64,000 bases of DNA from Streptomyces phaeolivaceus. Its GTDB lineage: Bacteria > Actinomycetota > Actinomycetes > Streptomycetales > Streptomycetaceae. The translations under genes and the position numbers were made by a program. Positions 45,064 through 53,300 of this stretch are shown here, in pieces. Numbering within the stretch: the first letter of the stretch is position 1; the number at the start of each line of letters is the position of its first letter. Under the pieces are notes generated by a model. That model did not search any database. It was not told the origin of the DNA and saw only the letters and a list, made by a program, of their open reading frames with translations. The DNA is taken from positions 9,300,001 through 9,364,000 of the forward strand of contig NZ_CP045096.1 in assembly GCF_009184865.1 (NCBI RefSeq), written 5' to 3'.

Positions 45064-47107
45064 CGCCGCAGGCGCGGGGCAGGGCCAGGACCTCGTCGAT
45101 CAGTGCGCGGAGTTCCTCGTCCTGGAGGATCGCCCGGTAGTCGGTGTGCGGCGAGAGGCGGTGGTCCTGGGCCCGGAGGAGGCGCAGGGCCGCCGTGACG
45201 GCGGGGGTGGGGGTGCGGCAGCGGACGAGCGTGCGCAGGGTGCGCGCGAACGAGCCGTACCACTCGCCACCGGCCGTGAATTCCAGGATCTCCTCCTCCA
45301 GCCGCGGCAGGGCGAGCCCGGGGTCCCCCGTGATCGACCACAGGGTGATCGCCGCGTCCGTCCTGGTCCAGCCATGGCGGCTGGTCAGGGCGTGGCGCAC
45401 CCGGTCCGTGTACGGCGCGGCCTCGGCACCGAAGTCGGCGAGAGGGCCGACCATGCCGCTGCCACCCTCCTCCCCCTCGACGGACAGGGTTTCGCCGACG
45501 GCCCGCAGCGCCTCGGCCGGGTCGGCGTCGCCGATGCGCCAGAGGACCCAGTGCAGCCACGGGCTGATGCCCGGAGGGTCGAGGGCCATGTGCTCGCGCA
45601 CGGCGGGCGCGGCGGAGGCGGCGGCCGGGCCCATGGCCGCCAGGACATCGGCGGCGTCGGACCGACGGAAGCGGTCGTGCACATAGGCGGTGACCTCCGG
45701 CAGGGCGGGCAGCGCGTCCGTCTCCCAGGCCTTGAGGGTCACCAGGAGGTCGGCCGTCAGGACGTGGGGTGCGTCGGGGTCGTTCAGATCGCGGTGGAGT
45801 TCCTCACGTATCGACGGCAGCAGGGTGTCCGCGTGGGCGCGGAGCGGGGTCAGCACGTCCGCGATCTCGGGGCGCCTGGGGTCGCCGCTGCCGTAGCTGC
45901 CGCCGTCGGGCCCGCGGAACGGGGCGCAGAGCCGGTCGACCAGGCCGGGCAGCGCCCGAGGGTCGTCCATGCGGGTCAGCGCCCAGCCGGCATGGTCGCC
46001 GACGGTGCCCTCGTTGTACTCCTCCACGCCCGAGTCGTCGAGCAGACCGGCCAGTCGATCGGCGTACGCCGTGGCCCGGGGGCCCAGCATGCCGAGCAGG
46101 TGGGCCGCCCTGAGGCGTACCGAAGGGTCCGGGTGGGACAGTGCGGCGCCCGCCGACGGCAGCACCGCGGGTTCCACCGATCGGCGGGAGACCAGCAGCA
46201 GGAGGCAGCGGTCCAGCACGCTCCGCAGCAGATCGCCGTCCTCGGGACGGTCCGCCGCCGCGAACAGCCGGGTGAGGAACCCCAACTCCTGGGCGGCCGT
46301 GTCGTCGAACAGGCCGGCCGTCCGGAACGCGACCGCCTCGCGGTAGCAGGCGTAGTCGTTGTCGCCCTGGTACCAGACGGTTTCCCATCGGGAGCGTGCG
46401 GTCGGGTCGGTCAGCGCCTCCACCAACGCGTCCAGCGCGCGGACCGGTAGGTCGCTGTCCAGGCCCGCGTAGGCGTGCACGGCCGCGACCCGCAGGACGG
46501 GGTCGGGGTCGTGCAGTGACGCGTCCAGGACGGCACGGATCTCGGCGACCGTCGTGGCGTCGGCGCCGGGGGCCGCCGCGAGCCGGCCCAGCGCGAACAG
46601 CACCGGCAGCCGGACCGAGAGGTCCCGTTCGGTCCGCCACCGCTCCAGGAGCCGGGCGGGGCCGTCCGCCAGCGGGACGGCCGCCCGGCGTACCGCCGGA
46701 TCGGGGTCGGCGAGCAGGGGCCGCACCGCCCGCTGGGCGTGGCGCCAGGCCTCGGGCCGGCCCGCGTCGACCGACTCGGGCGAAGTCCCTTCCGGTACCT
46801 CGAACAGCGACGCGAGCAGTTCCACGAGGGTCGCGCGGGCGCCCGTCCGGGGATCGGTGGCCAGCGCGACGACGAACGGCAGAGCGGCGGTGGCGGCCGG
46901 GGAGACGCCGGGTCCCCATATCGCCAGGTTGTCGAACAGCGCCCAGCAGTCGTCCTCCGTCGCCTCCGGGCCCTTGCGGAACAGCTGGCGCAGCGCCCGG
47001 CGGACCTCCTTGGGCGGGACAGCCGGATCGAGCGACTCCAGCCGGTCCCACGGCATCGCGTCCAGTGCCTCCACCGCTCGCTCGGCCGACAGCTCCGCCA
47101 CTCCCAC
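45008..47107 (-). CDS. HEAT-repeat protein
   Basis: 699 residues from GTG 47107, the first start after an in-frame TGA. Built from many 30-40-residue helical repeats of HEAT type: [40 protein letters not shown] and [20 protein letters not shown] among others. No catalytic motif, signal peptide or membrane segment. Such proteins serve as scaffolds; function unknown. Its 3' end overlaps sdhB. A 12-bp repeat lies just upstream of the start, where another frame reads (PGEV)n. Confidence 0.85.
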   Translation of the reverse strand: MGVAELSAERAVEALDAMPWDRLESLDPAVPPKEVRRALRQLFRKGPEATEDDCWALFDNLAIWGPGVSPAATAALPFVVALATDPRTGARATLVELLASLFEVPEGTSPESVDAGRPEAWRHAQRAVRPLLADPDPAVRRAAVPLADGPARLLERWRTERDLSVRLPVLFALGRLAAAPGADATTVAEIRAVLDASLHDPDPVLRVAAVHAYAGLDSDLPVRALDALVEALTDPTARSRWETVWYQGDNDYACYREAVAFRTAGLFDDTAAQELGFLTRLFAAADRPEDGDLLRSVLDRCLLLLVSRRSVEPAVLPSAGAALSHPDPSVRLRAAHLLGMLGPRATAYADRLAGLLDDSGVEEYNEGTVGDHAGWALTRMDDPRALPGLVDRLCAPFRGPDGGSYGSGDPRRPEIADVLTPLRAHADTLLPSIREELHRDLNDPDAPHVLTADLLVTLKAWETDALPALPEVTAYVHDRFRRSDAADVLAAMGPAAASAAPAVREHMALDPPGISPWLHWVLWRIGDADPAEALRAVGETLSVEGEEGGSGMVGPLADFGAEAAPYTDRVRHALTSRHGWTRTDAAITLWSITGDPGLALPRLEEEILEFTAGGEWYGSFARTLRTLVRCRTPTPAVTAALRLLRAQDHRLSPHTDYRAILQDEELRALIDEVLALPRACGATASHPAGSPSATPCSCS

Positions 47108-47463
47108 GCCCCCGCTCGTCGCTCACTTCGCCCGGCACTTCGTCCGGTGCTTCGCCGGGCACTTCACACGGCACGTCGCCCCGTACTTCGCCCGGCTCGT
47201 CCATGAGACGGTTCGCGGGGGTGGAGGGTTGCCCCCGGTCACGGGCCGGTCACCGCCGTTCGCCGGTCACCGTCGCGACACCCGCCCGTCGACCGAGTCG
47301 GACGCCCCGGACACCTGGTCCGAGCCGTTCAACCTCCGCACATCCGGGCTCTCGCAACCGGTCACGCGCGTGTCAGCCGGCGTCGGAAGAACTAGGTCGG
47401 CGGACCGCACGTCCCCAGGTTCGCCCCTGACGCCGCCGAGTCGGCCCGTGACCAGGAGATGCC
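47108..47463. other. Divergent region HEAT gene / olsB
   Basis: 356 bp. The left part is the 12-bp repeat 47124-47195; an ATG-led minus frame from 47204 (DEPGEVRGDVPCEVPGEAPD) reads through it, then overlaps the HEAT gene out of frame. The rest holds no clear promoter. Confidence 0.5.
47124..47195. repeat. Degenerate 12-bp tandem repeat, six units
   Basis: Units such as CACTTCGCCCGG, CACTTCGTCCGG, TGCTTCGCCGGG, CACTTCACACGG, CACGTCGCCCCG and TACTTCGCCCGG. On the minus strand one frame encodes PGEV-like tetrapeptides. Confidence 0.8.
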
Positions 47464-48234
47464 ATGACCGCCTCCACCCTCGACAGCCCGCCCCAGTCCG
47501 CGGCCCCCACCCGCTACATCGTCACCCTGGCCCGCGGCGAGGAGGACGTCCGCGCCGCGCAGCGGCTGCGGCACGAGGTGTTCGCCGGGGAGATGGGCGC
47601 CCTGCTGGCGTCACCGCGGCCGGGGCTGGACGTCGACCCCTTCGACGCCTACTGCGACCACCTGCTCGTCCGGGACACCCTCACCGGACAGGTCGTCGGC
47701 ACCTACCGGCTGCTGCCGCCCGAGCGGGCCGCCGTCGCCGGACGGCTGTACTCGGAGGGCGAGTTCGACCTCGGCCCCCTCGACGCGATCCGCCCCTCCC
47801 TGGTGGAGGTCGGCCGCTCCTGCGTCCACCCCGACCACCGCGACGGCGCCGTGATCAGCCTGGTCTGGGCCGGGATCGCCCGCTACATGGTCCAGGGCGG
47901 CCACGAGTGGCTGGCCGGCTGCTGCTCCATCCCGCTCGCCGACGGCGGCGCGCTCGCCGCGGGCACCTGGGACCGGGTACGGACCAGGAACCTGGCACCG
48001 CAGGAGTACCGGGTACGGCCGCTGCTGCCCTGGATCCCGAAGGGCGAGGCCCCGCAGGGCCACACCGAGCTTCCGCCGCTGCTGCGCGGCTATCTGCGGC
48101 TCGGCGCCTGGGTCTGCGGCGAGCCCGCGCACGACCCGGACTTCGGGGTCGCCGACATGTACGTGCTGCTGTCGATGCGCCGGGTCAACGCCCGCTACCT
48201 GCGGCACTTCCTCTCCCTCGCCCCGGCGGCGTGA
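47464..48234 (+). CDS. olsB: Ornithine lipid N-acyltransferase (OlsB-like)
   Basis: 256 residues, ATG 47464 with AGGAG upstream. GNAT-like acyltransferase: RLRHEVFAGEMGALLASPRP, DHLLVRDTLTGQVVGTYRLL, EVGRSCVHPDHRDGAVISLV and YLRLGAWVCGEPAHDPDFGV, then VADMYVLLSM. Attaches a 3-hydroxy acyl chain to ornithine, giving lyso-ornithine lipid. The O-acyltransferase gene follows after 4 bp, which completes the pathway. Confidence 0.88.
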   Translation: MTASTLDSPPQSAAPTRYIVTLARGEEDVRAAQRLRHEVFAGEMGALLASPRPGLDVDPFDAYCDHLLVRDTLTGQVVGTYRLLPPERAAVAGRLYSEGEFDLGPLDAIRPSLVEVGRSCVHPDHRDGAVISLVWAGIARYMVQGGHEWLAGCCSIPLADGGALAAGTWDRVRTRNLAPQEYRVRPLLPWIPKGEAPQGHTELPPLLRGYLRLGAWVCGEPAHDPDFGVADMYVLLSMRRVNARYLRHFLSLAPAA

Positions 48235-48238
48235 CCCG

Positions 48239-49150
48239 ATGAGTGTGTGGCTGCCCAGCGCGCCCTGCAGCCCGCAGGCGTGCGTCCAGGCGAGCGGATC
48301 GGTGGCCGCCCTGCCCCGGGCCGCCGCGCGGTTCGCGGCCGTCGTGACCCTGGTCCTCGTAGGGGTGCTGGTGAGTCTCGTCGGTCTGCGGCTGCCGGCC
48401 CGGGTGGTGCGGTCGTGGAGCCGGTGGGTCGTACGGGCCTCCGGGGTCCGGGTACGGATCTCCGGCGCCGCCCCGCCCACCGGCGGACTGCTCCTCGTCG
48501 CCAACCATGTCTCCTGGCTCGACATACCGCTGCTCGGCGCGGTCCGACCCGCGCGAATGCTCGCCAAGTCCGACATCCGCGCGTGGCCGGTGGTCGGCGC
48601 CCTCGTCGCCCGCAGCGGGGTGCTGTTCATCGAGCGGGACCGGATCCGCGCGCTGCCGCGGACGGTCGCCACCATCGGCGACGCCCTGCGCGGCGGCGCG
48701 GCGGTCGTCGCCTTCCCCGAGGGGAGCACCTGGTGCGGCCGTGCGCAGGGCCGCTTCCGGCGGGCCGTGTTCCAGGCCGCGATCGACGCCGAGGCCGCCG
48801 TGCAACCGGTGCGCGTCCGCTACCGGTTCACCGAGGGCGGCGCGAGCACCGCGCCCGCCTACGTCGGGGACGACTCGCTGCTCGCCTCGGTGTGGCGGGT
48901 GGTGTCGGCGCGCGGCGTCGTCGCCGAGGTGGACGTACGGCCCGTCATCGCCCCGGCCGACCACCTCGACCGGCGGGCCCTCGCGGGGGCCGCGCAGACG
49001 GCGGTGATCGACGTGGCGGCCATGGTCGAGCACGTGCCGGACGCGGGCGGCGGCTGCCGGGGCGGACGACCGGGCCCCGCGCGGGGCTTCCGGCGCGGGC
49101 GCGCGACCGGGGCGGAACTCGGCTCCGGCCCCCGGCTGGGGATCAGCTGA
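48239..49150 (+). CDS. olsA: 1-acylglycerol/lyso-ornithine lipid O-acyltransferase (OlsA-like)
   Basis: 303 residues, ATG 48239. Membrane helix AAVVTLVLVGVLVSLVGLRL near the N terminus. PlsC motifs: I NHVSWLD (catalytic His and Asp), III AFPEGSTW. Acylates the hydroxyl of lyso-ornithine lipid made by OlsB. 4 bp after olsB. C terminus is polar and rich in Arg and Gly. Its end overlaps the convergent LLM gene by 8 bp. Confidence 0.88.
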   Translation: MSVWLPSAPCSPQACVQASGSVAALPRAAARFAAVVTLVLVGVLVSLVGLRLPARVVRSWSRWVVRASGVRVRISGAAPPTGGLLLVANHVSWLDIPLLGAVRPARMLAKSDIRAWPVVGALVARSGVLFIERDRIRALPRTVATIGDALRGGAAVVAFPEGSTWCGRAQGRFRRAVFQAAIDAEAAVQPVRVRYRFTEGGASTAPAYVGDDSLLASVWRVVSARGVVAEVDVRPVIAPADHLDRRALAGAAQTAVIDVAAMVEHVPDAGGGCRGGRPGPARGFRRGRATGAELGSGPRLGIS

Positions 49151-50144
49151 GGCCCGCGATCCGGGCGAGCCTCCGATAGGAGTCCAGCAGCGCTTCACGG
49201 TCGTACGTGCTCGTCGTGACCAGGATCTCCTGGGCGCCCGTCTCCTTGATCACCGACTCCAGTTCGTGCGCGACCTGCTCCTCGGTGCCGTACACCTGGC
49301 CGGTCAACCCGGCCTCGTACAAGCCGCGCTCCCCGGCCGTCATCGTGCGCCGCTCGACCTCGTCCGCCGGGGCGAGCGGCGGGAACGTGCCATGGGTGCG
49401 GGAGTGGGCCATCGCCCACGCCTCGGGGAGGAGGATGCGGTGTGCCTCCTCCGGGGTGGCGGCGACGGCGATCGTGCCCGAGACGACGACGTACGGCTCC
49501 TCCGCCCAGGCGGACGGGCGGAACCCGGCGCGGTAGCGGTCGATGCCGCGCCGCATCCTGTCGCGATCACGGAGGTCGCCGATCACCATCGGCAGGCCCG
49601 CCCGCGCGGCGATGTCGGCGCCCTCGCCCATGGCGAGCACGAACGGGGGGACGGACAGGCCCTCCGGCGGGCGGGCGTGCACCCCCGTCGGGGAGGTGCC
49701 GCGGAACCAGCCGAGCAGTTCGTCGAGCCGGCCCGCGAAGTCCTCGGCGTCGGCCTTGTCCCGGCCCAGCGCCCTGCGTACGCCGTCCGTGAAGCCGACG
49801 GAACGGCCGAGGCCCATGTCGATCCGGCCCGGGAACAGGGACTCCAGGACACCGAACTGCTCCGCGACGATCAGCGGGCGGTGGTTGGGGAGCATGACGC
49901 CACCGGTGCCCACGCGGATCGTGCGGGTGGCCGCGGCGATGGCTGCCGCCAGCACGGTGGGGGCGGAGCCGGCGACTCCCGGTACGCCGTGGTGTTCCGC
50001 GACCCAGAAGCGGTGGTAGCCGAGCCGTTCCGTCTCCCGCGCCAGGTGCACGGTGTTCTGGAGGGCCTCGGCGGTGGGCTGGTTCTCGCGGGTGCGGGAG
50101 CGGTCGAGGACGGAGAAGCGGGTTCGGGAGAGGGCCGGGGTCAT
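49143..50144 (-). CDS. LLM-class flavin-dependent oxidoreductase
   Basis: 333 residues from ATG 50144. Luciferase-like TIM barrel: HRFWVAEHHGVPGVAGSAPT, TRTIRVGTGGVMLPNHRPLI, VAEQFGVLESLFPGRIDMGL and GRSVGFTDGVRR are characteristic of the LLM group; C-terminal GTEEQVAHELESVIKETGAQ. Uses reduced FMN for monooxygenation; substrate unknown. Confidence 0.92.
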   Translation of the reverse strand: MTPALSRTRFSVLDRSRTRENQPTAEALQNTVHLARETERLGYHRFWVAEHHGVPGVAGSAPTVLAAAIAAATRTIRVGTGGVMLPNHRPLIVAEQFGVLESLFPGRIDMGLGRSVGFTDGVRRALGRDKADAEDFAGRLDELLGWFRGTSPTGVHARPPEGLSVPPFVLAMGEGADIAARAGLPMVIGDLRDRDRMRRGIDRYRAGFRPSAWAEEPYVVVSGTIAVAATPEEAHRILLPEAWAMAHSRTHGTFPPLAPADEVERRTMTAGERGLYEAGLTGQVYGTEEQVAHELESVIKETGAQEILVTTSTYDREALLDSYRRLARIAGLS

Positions 50145-50201
50145 ATGGGGTTCAACGTTCTGGGGGTGGGGGGATTCCCTGAGTCGCGGGCTGCGGGTGG
50201 G

Positions 50202-50235
50202 TGGGAACTGCGCGACCAGCCCCCACCGGGCCCGC
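50202..50235. repeat. Fragment of the intergenic palindromic repeat
   Basis: GGGAACTGCGCGACCAGCCC followed by CCACCGGGCCCGC. It matches the right arm of the family element at 27310-27356. Confidence 0.6.
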
Positions 50236-50258
50236 GGATGACCACCTCCCCAAACGAA

Positions 50259-50294
50259 CCGAGCCGCGCCCGGAGGAATCCGGGCGCGGCTCGG
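50259..50294 (-). terminator. Strong hairpin terminator for the GH43 gene
   Basis: CCGAGCCGCGCCCGGA pairs perfectly with TCCGGGCGCGGCTCGG (16 bp), tetraloop GGAA. Directly after the GH43 stop on the minus strand. Confidence 0.92.
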
Positions 50295-50312
50295 GGCCAG
50301 GTTGCTCGGGGG

Positions 50313-53300
50313 TTACTTGCGGCCGATGGTGATCCCCTTCGTCTTCGCGGCCGTGGTGTTGTCGTAGACGACCGTGTCCGTGGACTTCTGCCAGATCTTG
50401 ATCCGGAAGGTGTCCGGGTCGTCGGTGGCGGTGACCCGGAAGAGGTAGCCGCCCTTGCCGTTGACCGTGCCGAAGCCCTGGTAGACGGCCTTCGAACCGG
50501 TGACCACGAGCCAGGAGGAGCTGGTGGAGCGGAACTTCAGCTTGGCCCCGGCGAAGTCGAGCGACGCCTTCCCGGACGGCGTGCTGTCGTTCTTGCCGTA
50601 CTTGGCGGTGAAGGAGAACTCCGCCTTGCCCGTCAGCTTCGGCTGGGCCGGGAACGCCCCGGCGGGTGAGGTGAAGCTGCCGTCACCGGTCGCGGAACCG
50701 GCGCTCCGGTCGTAGACGACCAGTTCGGAGACGGTGGTGCTCGCCGAGCCGCCGTCGTCGTCGGTGACGGTGATCACCGGGGCGAAGATGCCGGCCGTGC
50801 GGTAGCTGTGCTCGGCCTTGCAACCGCCGGCGGTGACCTTGCCGGCCGTCGGCTTGCCGCCGTCCTTCCAGTCGACGACGCAGGTGTGCTGGTCGCGGGT
50901 GCCCGGGTCGGTGAACTCGACCCTGATCCTGGCGTCCTTGCCCGTCGGCGTGGTCTTCGGGCTGCTCACCGAGGTGATCTCCGGGGCCGCGTTGGTGACG
51001 GTGACGGTCGCCGTGTCGGTGCTGCGACCGCCGGTCAGGGTGACCGTGTAGGTGCCGTTGTCGGAGCAGGTGATCGTGGTCTTCGCGGACTTGGCGTCGG
51101 CGAAGACGCAGGGCACGTCGTTGCCGATCGTCCACTGGGCGGTGCCCGCGCCGGAGACCGTGCCGTTCAGCTGGATCTTGGCGCCCTCCTTGCCGGAGGC
51201 GTCCGCGCCGGCCCGTGCGATGGTGACCGGGTCGATGCTCTCCAGGGTGGGGACGACCTTCTTGATCATGCCGTCGGCGTCGAACTCCAGCTTGTCGATG
51301 GTGGTTTCACGGTGCATGCCGTCTCCGCCGGGGATGGCGAAGCGGTGGTAGGCGATGTACCAGTCGTCGGTGTTCGGGACGTGGACCACCGAGTGGTGGC
51401 CGGGGCCCTTGACACCGAGCGAGAGGTCCTTCTCCAGGATCAGGCCCTGCTTGGTCCAGGGACCGGTGGGCGAGGGGCCGGTGGCGTAGGCGACCTGGTA
51501 GTTCTCGTCACGTGTGTCGTTCTCCGACCACATGAAGTAGTAGGTGCCCTTGCGCTTGATGACGAAGGTGCCCTCGTTGTAGTTGCTCGGCGTCATGTTG
51601 GTGACCTTCGAGGCGTCGAAGGAGACCATGTCGTCGTTGAGCGGGACGGCGTAGGCGCGGCCGTTGCCCCAGTAGAGGTACTTCGTGCCGTCGTCGTCGG
51701 TGAAGGTGGCCGGGTCGATCATCTGGCCCGTGTGGTCACCGGCCTTCAGCAGCGGCTTGCCGAGCGCGTCCTTGAACGGGCCGGTGGGCGAGTCGGAGAC
51801 CGCGACACCGATGTTCGCGTCGGCGCAGAAGTAGAAGTAGTACTTGCCGTTCTTCTCCTCCATGGCCGGCGCCCAGGCCCTGCTGTCCGCCCAGGAGACG
51901 TCCGGACCGAGGTCCAGGATGACGCCGTGGTCGGTCCAGTGGACCAGGTCCTTGGAGGAGTACGCCTTGAACTGCGTACCGCTCCAGCCCTCGAAGCCGT
52001 CGGTGGTCGGGTAGATGTAGAAGGTGTCGCCGAAGCGCACGATGTTCGGGTCCGCGTTGAGACCCGGCAGCACCGGGCTCTTCATCTCCACGGCCGACAC
52101 CGTCCAGGTGCGCTTCTCGCCGTCGGAGCCGGTCACCTCGTACGTCACCGGCTCGGTGAAGTCGCGCAGGGTGCCGGAGGCGGGGCTGATGGTCGCGCCG
52201 TGGGCGAGGGTGAACTCCGGTGCCAGGGCCTTGACATCACTGCCCGGGGTGAGCGGCAGGACGATCTTGCTGTCCTTGTCGGTGATGATCGCGTCGGTCT
52301 TCAGCGCCGGGTGGGTCGCCCCCGCGATCCCGGTCGTGTTGCCGCTCAGCTCCAGGATCTCGGCGGGTGTCAGGGCCCGGTTGTAGATCCGGAAGTCGTC
52401 GACCTCGCCGCCGAAGTACGGGTCCGGGGAGTAGAGGGACTTGCCGATGTAGCCGGAGTGGTCCTTCGCCGAGTCGTACAGCTCGGACGGCTTGATGGTG
52501 ACACCGCTGACGCGGGCCGTCTCGGCGCCGTCCACATAGAGGATCGCGGTCTCGGTCGCGCCGTTCAGGGTGACGGTGACGTGCTTCCACTGGCCGGCGG
52601 TGAGCCGGGAGCCGCCGATCATCTGCTTCTCACCGGACCAGGTGGCCTTGGTGATCGCGGAGAACAGCTTGCCGCCGCCGTTGGACGGGGTGGCGAACAG
52701 GTACTTGTCGCTGTCCGGGCCGAGGCCGAACAGCCACTGGAAGTTGTCGCCGCCCTTCCACTTGACGTACGTGGAGACGGTGACGCTCGTGGTGTCCTTC
52801 AGGACGCCGTTCGGGATCTTGACGTACGGCGAGCCGGAGCTGCTGTTGCCGCCGGACATCTTGAACGAGCCGCCCTCGACGCCGGTACCGAAGTCGGGCG
52901 TACGGACGTAGGTGCCGTGGTAGCCGTGGCCGCTGGAGTCGCGGGCGATGCTGCCGCCGGTCTCGTCGAAGTCGTAGTGCAGGAGCAGGTCGGCCGGGAC
53001 GTCCGTGCCCTCGGCGGAGACCGTGACCTCGGCGGTGACCGCGATCGCGGAGTCGCCCGCCAGATCGCCCTTCACGGTGAAGGTGCCGGCCTGCGCGTAC
53101 CGCGAGGCGTCCACGGACTCCCAGGTGACGGCGACGGGCCGCTTGACGCCGTCCCCGGACTCGGCGATGACGGTGGCCGGCAGGACCGGGGCCTCACCGA
53201 TCCGGGTGTCGACCTTGACGTCCTCGACGCTCGTGATGATCTGGTCCGGCTGGTACGTCTTCAGCAGCCGGTCGTACTCGGCCTGGGTGACCGGGAGCAC

